Source: Lumbricus terrestris
Taxonomy: Eukaryota; Annelida; Clitellata; Crassiclitellata; Lumbricidae
Reading direction: 5' to 3'
Assembly: GCA_949752735.1 (NCBI GenBank)
Contig: OX457036.1
Span: 1,648,620 to 1,712,619 of the forward strand
DNA length: 64,000 nt
The translations under genes were made by a program, and so were the position numbers. Of this stretch, positions 1 through 8,790 are shown piece after piece (the first letter of the stretch is position 1; each line of letters opens with the position of its first letter). A model generated the notes under the pieces. The model was not told where the DNA came from and made no database searches. It saw nothing but the letters and a program-made list of their open reading frames with translations.

Positions 1-58
1 GACACACTAGCGCCACCCATCGATCAGTCAGTATAGCTGCACTGTCATCTATTATGTC

Positions 59-60
<2 letters not shown>

Positions 61-110
<50 letters not shown>
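61..110. repeat. (GCT)16 trinucleotide microsatellite
   Basis: About 16 uninterrupted GCT units. It lies beyond the last visible channel exon, so it is intronic or flanking. Confidence 0.95.
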
Positions 111-299
111 ACCTGGCTTCATTGATGCTCTCACTTCCGCTCTAAGCTGTCACTCATTCTGAACAAAGTGCGTACAGCTCATCTGCAGTAATCATACAAC
201 ATGTCTTTCAAGGTTGAACACATGTGGCTAGGTTAAAGGTCGTTTTCCTATGGCATCTGCATCCGTTGGCATGGGCGAAGTACCCATAACCGACTGTAT

Positions 300-580
300 G
301 ACCCTCCCCAACGGGTGTGTCCATTGATTCAGGGCAGCCCTCTGTAGGGCACAGGTGCAATCACGTCCTAAAAGTTGGGGGGGACCATAATGAATCACGT
401 CCTAAAAGTTGGGGGACTATAATAATAAAGTTAGGGGACCACTCAAAAGTTGGGGGACGCGTCCCGTGGGTCCCATAGGGTGGTTGCGCCTATGCTGTAG
501 GGTGTACAATGCATTATTATTTTGTCTGCATTTTCTGTCATCGTGAGTAAAAAAGGAATTGAATTGAATTGACTGAAAAA
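300..580. repeat. Degenerate repeat with AATTG-type tail
   Basis: The phrase cacgtcctaaaagttggggg occurs twice (about 362 and 393), with a shorter form near 445. The stretch ends in a GAATTGAATTGAATTG tail near 557-573, as retroposon 3' ends often do. No coding sequence is visible and the family is not recognised. Confidence 0.35.
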
Positions 581-779
581 ACTAGGTCGAAATCCAATAA
601 AATTTAATGAGGGAAATGAGAGTCCAATCTACAATGACTCATAGGAAAGTCTAAAATTAATGAGTCTGAAAAGGTCGTTCCTTTCTTCGATCAACATCTA
701 CTGAAAAGTAGGTCTACCTTGTTCTTTGTACACGCTTTTTCTTTAGCCATCCTTCATTTACTGCTGCATTGATATGGAC

Positions 780-1034
780 CAGGGGCGGATACAGAAATTT
801 TCAAATGGAGGAGCCCCAAAAGCTGATAACGCTCTTTTAAAGCCATTCGCTATTTTTCTTCTTTTTTTCTCTGCCTTCTCTGTCGCCTTTACTCGCTGCA
901 TCGTTGAAAGCCTGTTTGTACGAACCTGATGAGGGGAGCACGTCCATTTTCCCCAAAAGACAGGCTGGTGAGAAATATGCAAATTTCTATATGGGAAACA
1001 TGGCCGGATTTCCCCCCCTCTGAATCCACCCCTG
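780..1034. mobile_element. hAT-like MITE, no clear target duplication
   Basis: The left end reads CAGGGGCGGATACAG and the right end, reversed, CAGGGGTGGATTCAG: imperfect terminal inverted repeats with the CAGGG start typical of hAT elements. The 255-bp body codes for nothing recognisable. The flanking 8-mers (ATATGGAC and CCCTCCAT) do not match, so the target duplication is lost or the ends are misplaced. Confidence 0.45.
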
Positions 1035-1449
1035 CCCTCCATCTGATTCTGAAACTCTCTACCTCCTCATTATTTGCAGGTCAATTGCCCAGACATTGAC
1101 TTTCTCTCTGATATCTGCCTCATCTGGTCTCCTGTGGTTCCCATGTTTAATATTGCAATTCTGAAGCCTCCGAAACAGGTTGGCCTATCATAAAACAACA
1201 GCAGCTGCTGGTTTCGATCAACTCAGGAAGACATTCTGGTTCTACAATGGACCCGCCATCATCGACTCTTCCAGTTTTCTGTGCATTGTTCTTACTTGCA
1301 AATAATTCTTTTTGTCCTTGTGACAACCAGTTTCGCATTCATTATCTAAGGTTTGGCTTTTGTTTGGTGCTTAATAATTGTAGGCGTCACAATGAGTGAA
1401 CAGAAATGTAATACTGCTCGATTGTTTTGTGTAGGTACGCGGAAGTCAA
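1035..1449. other. Unannotated stretch beyond the last visible exon
   Basis: I see no exon, tandem repeat or recognisable element here. The expected next channel exon (rest of IIS6) would lie on the minus strand at or beyond this end, but no matching sequence is visible. Confidence 0.5.
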
Positions 1450-1534
1450 TGCAATACAGTATTTAAGGAATACAATAATTCATCAAAGGAATACAATGAG
1501 CATCAAAGGAATAAAATGCGTATCAAGAAAATAG

Positions 1535-1565
<31 letters not shown>

Positions 1566-1703
1566 TTGAAAGGAATACAAAGAGCATTAAATGAATAGAT
1601 CTAAATGCGTATCAAGAGAATAGTGTGTGTTTGAAAGGAATACAAAGTGCGTCAAAGGAATACAATGTGCGTGAAATGAATACAATGTGCGTCAAAGGAA
1701 TAC
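1450..1703. repeat. 20-bp tandem array copying the splice donor of the IIS6 exon
   Basis: Plus-strand unit is close to gtcaaaggaatacaatgtgc. About eight diverged copies of ggaatacaa occur, near 1466, 1489, 1510, 1571, 1637, 1656, 1676 and 1696, interrupted by a (TG)n run at 1536-1565. On the minus strand each unit reads TTGTATTCCTTTGACGCACA, and the copy nearest the exon contains the exon's own GT donor (GTATTC). The array therefore starts on the exon boundary. Confidence 0.7.
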
Positions 1704-1824
1704 AATTTCCGCAGATGAAGAGGACGACGAAGTAGGCACAGACGACGACTCCAAACGACCGAATTCCACCGTACGCGGTGATGCCATCGTACATCACCGA
1801 GTTCCAATCTTCGCCAGTCAGAAT
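1704..1824 (-). CDS. Cav1 exon: domain II selectivity filter and S6 start
   Basis: This 121-bp exon encodes 40 residues plus one base. It starts [20 protein letters not shown], the second half of the domain II pore loop, with the glutamate of TGEDW that forms part of the calcium selectivity ring. It ends in [14 protein letters not shown], the first half of S6. Acceptor GATGCAG precedes it in phase 0, matching the phase 0 end of the exon at 2785. The inferred donor is GGAAATT|GTATTC, leaving a T that would begin the conserved tyrosine codon after ICGN. Past that point the open frame no longer resembles a channel. The next exon (rest of S6) is not visible and probably lies outside the window. 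The donor is non-consensus and sits in a 20-bp tandem repeat. Confidence 0.92.
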
Positions 1825-1904
1825 CTGCATCATTTACAATATTATTCTAATCAAAATAAATCTACACCATCCTAAATATTCTCATTACATTATTTTATCG
1901 TCAT

Positions 1905-2243
1905 TTATGGTCAACCAACTACAATGGCTTCCTCTCTTTCTCACCGCCCACATTATATTATAAGGTTCTTGCTTTTGTCCTCAAGTCCCAACTGCGTCAT
2001 GTGCCGAAATATTTAGCCCATGGATCTCGTATATGTTCTCCTCTTGCTGCTTCTTCTCGTTGACCTCTCCGTTCTCTTGACAGATCTGACTTGCTTGTTC
2101 CACGAGTTAGGACCACTATTATAATTGCTCAAACTCGATCCTTTACCATCGTTGGGGACTCCTAACGGAATACCCTACTCTCCAGTCTGCAGGGAACTAT
2201 TCTGTCTGGAACGCTATCTACATTTCTATCTCTTCTTAAGACT
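1905..2243 (+). mobile_element. L2/CR1-like LINE fragment, RT C-terminal region
   Basis: Translated pieces read NQLQWLPLFLTAHIIL, then in shifted frames RSLDRSDLLVPRVRTT and STFLSLLKT. These match in order the family seen at 3835-5465 and 57040-57385 (QLHWLPISARIQFKVLSLVL, LFVPRVRTA, SSFSSLKTCLF). It is truncated at both ends and frame-broken. Its right end abuts the 44-bp exon-derived array, so it marks where the array stops in the intron. Confidence 0.75.
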
Positions 2244-2826
2244 TAAGTCGAAGTTACCTGCAAGACAGCTAGCAGTGATTGGAAGAATGAGTCGAAGTTA
2301 CCTGGAAGACAGTTAGCAGTGATTGGAAGAATGAGTGGAAGTTACCTGGAAGACAGTTAGCAGTGATTGGAAGAATGAGTCGAAGTTACCTGGAAGACAG
2401 TTAGCAGTGATTGGAAGAATGGGTTGAAGTTACCTGGAAGACAGTTAGCAGTGATTGGAAGAATGGGTTGAAGTTACCTGGAAGAAGTTAGCAGTGATTG
2501 GAAGAATGGGTTGAAGTTACCTGGAAGACAGTTAGCAGTGATTGGAAGAATGGGTTGAAGTTACCTGGAAGACAGTTAGCAGTGATTGGAAGAATGGGTT
2601 GAAGTTACCTGGAAGACAGTTAGCAGTGATTGGAAGAATGGGTTGAAGTTACCTGGAAGACAGTTAGCAGTGATTGGAAGAATGAGTCGAAGTTACCTGG
2701 AAGACAGTTAGCAGTGATTGGAAGAATGAGTGGAAGTTACCTGGAAGACAGTTAGCAGTGATTGGAAGAATGGGTTGAAGTTACCTGGAAGACAGTTAGC
2801 AGTGATTGGAAGAATGAGTCGAAGTT
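2243..2826. repeat. 44-bp minisatellite made from a coding exon end plus its splice donor
   Basis: Units are 44 bp (one is 43). On the minus strand each unit is the 42 bases coding [14 protein letters not shown] followed by GT. Thirteen copies of the CAG|GTAACTT junction are visible (plus-strand cct at 2257, 2301, 2345, 2389, 2433, 2477, 2520, 2564, 2608, 2652, 2696, 2740, 2784). The highest-coordinate copy is the true exon end at 2785-2826. Reading on past the true donor gives [10 protein letters not shown] and a stop, so use of any later donor breaks the frame. Confidence 0.95.
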
Positions 2827-2995
2827 GCTCCTCGGTTTCTCGACCATCGGATTGAAGTTGAACCTGCCTCCGAACAGCTGCATCCCAAGCAGAGCAAAGA
2901 TGACGATGAAGAGGAAGAGCAGCAGCAGGAGACTGACGATTGAACGCATGCTGTTCAGAAGAGATGCCACGAGGTTACGCAACGATGACCAATAC
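2785..2995 (-). CDS. Cav1 exon: domain II S4-S5 linker, S5 and pore loop start
   Basis: This 211-bp exon has one base plus 70 codons and starts [16 protein letters not shown] (S4-S5 linker). It continues with the hydrophobic S5 ([21 protein letters not shown]), then [15 protein letters not shown] and the pore helix [14 protein letters not shown]. Acceptor GGTTGTAG precedes G, which completes the AGG arginine of FKATR in the previous exon. Donor CAG|GTAACT ends it in phase 0. Protein sequence is strongly L-type. The last 42 bases are the seed of the adjacent 44-bp tandem array, so the real donor is the first of thirteen nearly identical donors, and its +3 to +6 bases come from the next repeat copy. 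Confidence 0.96.
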
Positions 2996-3267
2996 CTACA
3001 ACCATGTGTAATAGCGTGTGTTTCATTTGCTCAGTCTACGGTCACAGGGGGCTTTATGCAAGAAATTTCTACAATGGAACAACCCCGTTCCTTCTTTTTC
3101 CTGCTCTTTAAAGACCTGCGGTAAATCATTCCCAATTGCAATTAATATTTATAACCGATTTTGACTGTACAGTAAAATGCTTTTACAGTCGCACAATGAT
3201 AACGTAGAACTCTCGAGTGCTTAATTAAGTTCAGCGATCCGAGGTAAATGCTGGAAAAAATTGCCAC

Positions 3268-3350
3268 GGAACGTAATCGTAATTGTAAACTCCAAATTTA
3301 TAAAGCGCCACTCGAAAGCCAATCTCGGGGCACCAGCTTATTTACGAACA
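3268..3350 (-). mobile_element. LINE 3' UTR remnant (family B)
   Basis: The stretch resembles the 3' end of the LINE at 4051-4961: a TCGTAATTG tail, then tataaagcgccactcgaaag and ggcaccagcttatttacga. Orientation is minus. No coding part remains. Confidence 0.6.
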
Positions 3351-3394
3351 ACGTAAGCTGTTAATCAACATTAATGCAAGAAAGTTGAAATACT

Positions 3395-3545
3395 TTTGTT
3401 GCACTATGAGGAAAATTGGAGACTGTCTGGAAATAATAGCTGGATTTAGAGCACGTGGAAGACCACGAACAACCTGGATTGAGAACATATTTAATAACTT
3501 GAAGAGGTTTACCTTCGAATACAAATAGTCTACTGGGGACGACAG
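3395..3545 (+). mobile_element. LINE fragment, C-terminal RGRPRTTW tail
   Basis: Plus-strand translation includes ARGRPRTTWIENIFNNL. The same C-terminal tail of endonuclease/RT polyproteins is seen at 11282-11497 (RGRSQTNWMDNIRTWTG) and 30560-30742 (KGRPRISWIDNVLSWF). The rest of the element is missing. Confidence 0.6.
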
Positions 3546-3834
3546 AGGAAATATGCATTTGGAGAAAGACGGCTCAGGGTGTGGCCAAACTTCGGATCGA
3601 AGACGACTAAAGACAAGACTGGAGAAGACAAAAGCCGATGGGAAAACCCAAGCTGCAACCAAATTAGCGGTTTTATTGCAATAAAAAACAATTGGATTGA
3701 CGCTTTTTTAAAATAGAGCAGCAGCTCGTTTAGAATTACCCTGTTTGTGTTGAACTGTTCACTTAAAATGCCTTGCGGCCACAAAGGCTACAAAGTATGC
3801 AGCCTATGTACGTATGCATGCCTAAAGCCCTACA

Positions 3835-4050
3835 CGTATTATCGTATCGTATCTGACCATTTGTAAAGCGCTTCTTGCAGCAAGAGCCTTTGAGAAGCGC
3901 TCCCAGTGCGTGCAACTCCGAGAGAAAAGGCAGGTCTTTAGACAAGAGAAAGATGACGAAAGACTACCAGAGAGGATGGCAGAGCGAACGGATGGGAGAA
4001 GACCATTCCATAGGGAGGGACCTATGCAGGCAAATGATCTGGATTGAGCT
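3835..4050 (-). mobile_element. LINE A, 3' part (interrupted element)
   Basis: Minus-strand sequence continues LINE A after the nested insertion. It encodes QSRSFACIGPSLWNG and then SLSSSFSCLKTCLF, as in the intact order at 57064-57381. It ends in a GGGAGCGCTTCTCAAAGG...AAGCGCTTTACAAATGG hairpin and a GATAC-type tail. The interruption falls between LFVPRVRTA and QSRSFA. Confidence 0.85.
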
Positions 4051-4961
4051 ATCGTAATCGTAATCGTAATCTCGAGACTTCTACAGCGCCCACAAAAGCC
4101 AAGTCGCGGGAACCAGCTTATTCACAGGCGCTCAATCAAAACAAAATCGATAGGCAGCGGGTCAAGTCCGGAGAGTCAGGCAGGCAGATAGATGGACGAC
4201 TAAGGTGGGTGATGTTTAGAGTTGAAGTGGCGGAGGATGTGAGGAGAAGAGGAAGAATCAGGATAGGATTTTTGAAAGAGCAATGTTTTCAGTTTTGAGT
4301 GAAAGACCTGTGGGGAGATAGCGAGAGGTGGAGTTTTGGTGAGTTCGTATGATGGGTCGGAAGTTTGCCGAAGTGCTGGCGGAAGTTTGTTCCAGAGAGG
4401 TGGAACGGCAATGGCTATGGAGCGGTTTGCGAATTTCAGTGATGAAGTGATGGGAGGGCGAAGCAGTGTAATGGAGGATGAGGAGCGTGTTGAACGAGGT
4501 GGCTGGATGGTGAACAACTGACGAAGGTAGAACGGCTGGGATGATTGAAGTGTATTGTAAGTGAGTGAGAGGACTTTGTATTCAATGCGTTCAGGTATTT
4601 TGAGCCAGTGAAGTGATTTCAGGACAGGAGTGATGTGGTGACGTTTGGGGGTTTTCGTCACTGCACGGGCGAGGGCATTCTGGATAGCTTGGAGGCGGTT
4701 AATTTGGGTTATATCAATGTTTAGGAAGAGAGAGTTGCAGTAATCAAGTTTCGCATGAACTATGGATGTGGCTATTGTGGATGCAGTTTTAAAGTCGAGC
4801 ATAGGTCGGATTCTGCGGAGATCTCGTATGTGCATGAAACAAGTGCGGGAAAGTTGGGTTATGTGGTCGGAGAAGCTAAGATGCTGGTCAAAGATTACAC
4901 CTAGGTTTCGGACAGGAGAATTTGCGGAGAAAGTGTGGTTGGAAGAAGAGTCATTGTTGAA
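4051..4961 (-). mobile_element. LINE B, 5'-truncated copy nested inside LINE A
   Basis: Minus-strand frame starts FNNDSSSNHTFSANSPVRN and runs through LGVIFDQHLSFSDH, KLDYCNSLFLNIDITQINRL, KSLHWLKIPERIEYKVL to KTLLFQKSYPDSSSS. This is the RT thumb and C terminus of an L2/CR1-type element. It ends in a 3' UTR with gcgcccacaaaagccaag and a (TAATCG)n tail at 4051-4075. The same family is at 30757-32012. Its truncated 5' end joins LINE A in frame, giving one open frame of 423 codons over two elements. Confidence 0.88.
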
Positions 4962-5465
4962 GGCGGTCCTGACGCGAGGAACAAAGAGGTCAAGCCGATC
5001 TGAGGACCTAAGAGGACGCAGCGAAGTGGCCGAAATGGGGCGAAGTATGAGATCACAAAGATACGTCGGAGCAAGGCCTCGTTGAGACTTGAGAACCAAA
5101 CTTAGAACTTTGAATTGTATGCGAGCTGAGATTGGAAGCCAGTGAAGTTGTTCAGCCATGAATGTAGATATGTGTGAGAATCGAGGAAGACGGGCAATGA
5201 GCCTCGCAGCAGCTTTGAGTACGGACTGTAGGGGAGCTAGCCGGACCTTAGGGAGGCCAGCAAGGACAGAATTACAATAGTCAATCCGAGAACAGACGAA
5301 GCCGTGGACAATGGAGGTAAAGATCGAAGATGAAACAGATTTGCGAATAGCCCTCAGCCGCCTTAATTGGAAGTAGGAAGAGCGATTATGTGTATCTACT
5401 AGAGCTGATAGAGAAAAAATATTTGTCAAATCCCTGCTCTTAAAATTGCCTGCAACATTATTCAC
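4962..5465 (-). mobile_element. LINE A, coding part before the nested insertion
   Basis: Minus-strand translation includes FSLSALVDTHNRSSYFQLRR, SRIDYCNSVLAGLP, AEQLHWLPISARIQFKVLSL and LFVPRVRTA. These are the post-catalytic RT blocks of an L2/CR1-like LINE. It is 5'-truncated before the catalytic domain. It lies about 80 bp from the donor of the exon at 5547. Confidence 0.85.
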
Positions 5466-5546
5466 ACGCATGCATTGATGTCAATATGGTCAATGAGCAA
5501 TAATTAGACGTCAGCCAGTCTTCGATATAAAATTAGAATGGCGTAC

Positions 5547-5772
5547 CTGGTCGCTTTGAAGACGCGTAGGAGCCGAGCGCAGCGCAGAACGCTGACCCCG
5601 AGTTGCGTCATGGCCCCGAGGTAGATGAGAAGGGCTTCGGTGATGCTACAGATGACGACGAAGCAATCGTAGCGGTTGAAGAGCGACACGAAGTAGCCCT
5701 CGAAACCAACGCTGTACATCTTCATTAACATCTCCAACGCGAAGAGTTGAATGAATACGAGGTTGGCGATGT
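5547..5772 (-). CDS. Cav1 exon: domain II S2, S3 and S4
   Basis: This 226-bp exon has 74 full codons. S2 is [20 protein letters not shown], with the LEMLMK charge-transfer motif. S3 is [21 protein letters not shown]4 is [16 protein letters not shown], a voltage sensor with spaced arginines and a lysine. Acceptor CATTGTAG precedes AC, which completes aspartate with the G left by the exon at 9689 (LDRFQ-D-IANL). Donor CCAG|GTACGC leaves AG, completed to arginine by the next exon (KATRYW). Fit to the Cav1 domain II sensor is strong. Confidence 0.96.
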
Positions 5773-5799
5773 CTACAATGGCATCATGGTATAACGCAA

Positions 5800-5990
5800 C
5801 AGAACCTACTACCGCTGCAACTACAACTGCTACTGCAACTGCAACCGCTACTGCTATTTCTATTGCGATCACTACCGCTACGGTACCGCTACAGCACCAA
5901 GAACAAGAACAACAGTACCAGCTGCTGCTACTGCCATTGCTATTTGCCACTGCTATTGCAGCTGCTACCCAATACTGCAACCACTACCTA
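5800..5990. repeat. Degenerate (ACTGCT)-type repeat before an acceptor
   Basis: Runs of actgctactgcaactgc and similar trinucleotide words lie just upstream (in transcript sense) of the acceptor of the exon at 5547-5772. On the minus strand this is G/T/A-rich and not a clean pyrimidine tract. Confidence 0.6.
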
Positions 5991-6613
5991 TAATACTGTG
6001 TATGTATGAATGTATGTAGGTGTATATATTATATATAATTATAAATGCATATGTATACGAATGTTTACACCCATAATGTTTGTATATATGTAGATCAGTC
6101 AGTCAATCAATCAGTCATCAAATTCGAGTATTTCACCAGTGACGTAACTAGCGTTGGGCTTGGGGGGGCTTAAGCCCCCCCAAACGAAGCTGAAGCCCCC
6201 CCCCCAAAATAAATTAAGCCGTTGTATGCTTACGGCTAAATATTTGAACATATGATTTTGATTAAATCTTTAAATCTCATCTTCTGAGATTCATACAAAT
6301 GGCTTGAAAATTGTTCTTCTGTCTATTCAAATCTATCTCTACCAGCCCTAATCTGGATACAGCTGCGTCACTCGTTTGACAGTACTTACTTATTTACATC
6401 GATCAATGTCAGATACGCAGCAGCTGCTGCCGTTGTTTTTCCGTATACTTTCTATGTAAGGATTCTATATTACAGGACAGGTTACTTGGGAACATTTTGT
6501 GGTCATGATTTCACTCTGAGCAATAGATGGCGCTCCACTTAAAACCTGAGTCTCTTTGTAGTTTGTGATGATTTACTGCTGCAATAATATGTTGTTGCTA
6601 TTATTTACTATTA

Positions 6614-7383
6614 AGTGTCGTCCATAAAGGACGTCCGCAATGAGGGGGAATGGGTTCATTCAAATGCGGACAAATGCAGGACATGAGGGGAGGGGTGGTC
6701 GTAACAGGTGCGGACGTCCGCATATAAATTTGGTAAATAGACCTATTTCAGTACAATCTGTGCCATTTTAAAGCCTGTTCACACACTAATCACCAGCTTC
6801 AGTCAGATAAATATTTATTGTTTCAGACTTCCCAAACTATACATTTAGGAATAATTTGCTCGTTGAAAGATTTTTCGTAATGTTTCTTCTTCATGTTATG
6901 CCCCAGTGTAGTACCATACACTAGGTAGATTGGATTCATGTACATGTGGGGCGCGGTGGTGTAGTGGTGGCGTCGTTGCATTGAAGCCGGAAGGTTCGAG
7001 GTTCGAATCCACCTGATGTCGTCGCGTAGGGACCTTGGGCAAATCCTTCACTCGCAATTGCTCAGCGCTTCGGCGTGAAACTCCGCTGCAGTGTCCACTC
7101 TGCAGTCGGGAGCGCCTCTGAGTAGTAAGAAAGCTTGAAGGGGCGCTATAACAAGTGCACATACATACATACATACATGTATACCCTGCCAGCCTAATTT
7201 CGTCCCGAGGGATGCATTATCAGCTGCTCTAACAATCAATCTAGCAATCAATTTAAGGAGTTTGGAGTGCGGACGTGCAAATAGGGTGGGGGGGGGGGGG
7301 GTGGGCGAGGATAAATGCGGACAAGGAGGAAGGAGGGGTTCAAAGTTGGTCATTTTCTGCGGACGTTCTTTATGGACTACCCC
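6614..7383. mobile_element. Nested TIR element, possibly Harbinger-like
   Basis: Left end AGTGTCGTCCATAAAGGAC and right end reversed GGGGTAGTCCATAAAGAAC share GTCCATAAAG, then ACGTCCGCA. The trinucleotide TTA flanks both ends (6611-6613, 7384-7386), as in PIF/Harbinger targets. The right-hand TTA merges into an ATT microsatellite, so it is weak evidence. A SINE is inserted inside. No transposase is seen. Confidence 0.5.
6945..7180 (+). mobile_element. tRNA-derived SINE, copy 1
   Basis: It begins gtggggcgcggtggtgtag. The A-box-like word TGGTGTAGTGG is followed about 45 bp later by the B box GGTTCGAATCC, the internal RNA polymerase III promoter. The body includes aattgctcagcgcttcggcg. The 3' end is gggagcgcctctgagtag...aaggggcgctataac, then an (ACAT)n tail. 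Other copies are at 12141-12360 (minus), 42201-42425 and 47315-47545. Confidence 0.9.
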
Positions 7384-7466
<83 letters not shown>

Positions 7467-7578
7467 ATTTTATTATTATTATTTTTTGCCCTGGGGTACT
7501 TTGCTCCCCCAGGGTCTTATAATAAGTTAAAAGAAATGTGCCTGGAACGGCTAAACTTTATTATTATCATTATTATTA

Positions 7579-7613
<35 letters not shown>

Positions 7614-7680
7614 TTAAATAATTATTATTATTCTGTTAGTAATATTACTTATTTATTTATTAATATTATTTAATATTTTA
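7384..7680. repeat. (ATT)n microsatellites
   Basis: Two runs of TTA/ATT units at about 7384-7465 and 7558-7610, followed by A/T-rich sequence. Between them lies ccctggggtactttgctccc with no visible function. Confidence 0.95.
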
Positions 7681-7734
7681 ATTATTGTTATTAGGCTATT
7701 ATTGCATTGTATGTTTATCCCTATTATTTTAAAG

Positions 7735-8105
7735 GGTTCACTTTTGAAGTCATAAACCGCGACTTTCGGCACTGAAAATTGATGAGCCGTTTCGTTAAAA
7801 TGACAGCCTGAAATGCAACTACTGCAAATATGTGCAAATTCATCAAATTTGACCATTGGGGAGAAGATATTTGTTGAACTCTTAAATCAAGTATTTCAGC
7901 AGTGAAATTATGAGAGATTTTGCTGAGATGACAGCTTAAAATAATACCATTACAGTTAGGAAACTTGACAGATTTAAGCAATAGGAGAACAGACTTTTAA
8001 GCCGTAAACCACGACTATCAGCACTGAAATGATGAGCATTTTCGCTCTAATGACAGTCTAACATGCTAATATTGCATGCTGCAGCGTGTAAATTCAAAAA
8101 CATTT
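7735..8105 (+). repeat. Degenerate ~120-bp satellite, 3 units (locus 1)
   Basis: Units recur around taaaccacgactatcagcac, tgaaatgatgagc, aatgacagcctaaaatgc and aaacaatggggag. The same monomer is tandem at 13835-14060 and 16830-17470, all in the same orientation. This copy lies inside the hAT element and ends ttgataccaaacccatccct, similar to the ends of the other two arrays. Confidence 0.75.
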
Positions 8106-8149
8106 TGATACCAAACCCATCCCTCTCTTAGTAATCGCAATCAATCGTA

Positions 8150-8790
8150 ACCGTCATCTCCAAACTTCTAAAGCGCTACTCAAAAGCCAAACGCGGGGCA
8201 CCAGCTTATTCACGAGCGCTGCGTCGAGTCAAAAGAGTTGTCCGTAAGTGTAGTCCGAAGGTGGTTCGGGTCGAGTTACCAAAGGATCAGAGGGGCGGGA
8301 CAGCAACTGAGGCGACTGTCGTCTGGACCGGGAATTGGATGGTGGAGGATCAGATGAGACATAGAAAGAGTTTTTGAAAAGACGTGACTTCATTTTCGAA
8401 TTAAAAACCCAGGGTGTGATGGAAGGAGGAGCCTGAGGAAGGTGATGGCGCGTGATCAGTAAAAGATGGTGGAGGAACTGAAAAAGATCGGAATTCAGGA
8501 GACAGATCATTCCAAATGCGTGGTGCTGTGTTGGATATGGCTCGGTTGGAGAACTTGAGATGACTTGTGACCGACGGTCGAGAAAGAAAGACAGGCCGAT
8601 GATCGGGTATAGAGCTGATTGGCTGGATGGTGAACAGTTCGCGAAGATATCTGGACTGGCAGCATTGTAAGGAGTTGTAGGTTAAGGAGAGAACTTTGAT
8701 GTGGATTCGCTCTGGGATTTCAACCATAGTGAATTTTAAGTGACTTGAAGCTAGTGCCAGTGGCTCAACACTAAGAAATGGTTGCAAAAT
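8150..8790 (-). mobile_element. L2/CR1-like LINE fragment, 3' end
   Basis: Minus frames read PERIHIKVLSLTYNSLQCC, YLRELFTIQPISS, KFSNRAISNTAPRIWNDLSP and KMKSRLFKNSFY. These are the same blocks in the same order as LINE B at 4051-4961, but well diverged. The 3' UTR resembles family B (aaagcgctactcaaaagcc, ggcaccagcttattcacga). 5'-truncated and frameshifted. Confidence 0.8.

Noticed and set aside
2243..2826. CRISPR-like appearance of regular repeats
   Set aside because: Repeats are contiguous with no unique spacers, and the locus is an intron of a eukaryotic gene.
2762..3124. 120-codon plus-strand frame
   Set aside because: It is antisense to the Cav1 exon at 2785-2995 and has no match of its own.
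6945..7060. A functional tRNA gene
   Set aside because: A and B boxes are present but no cloverleaf acceptor pairing is seen, and the unit recurs with a retroposon tail, so it is a SINE.
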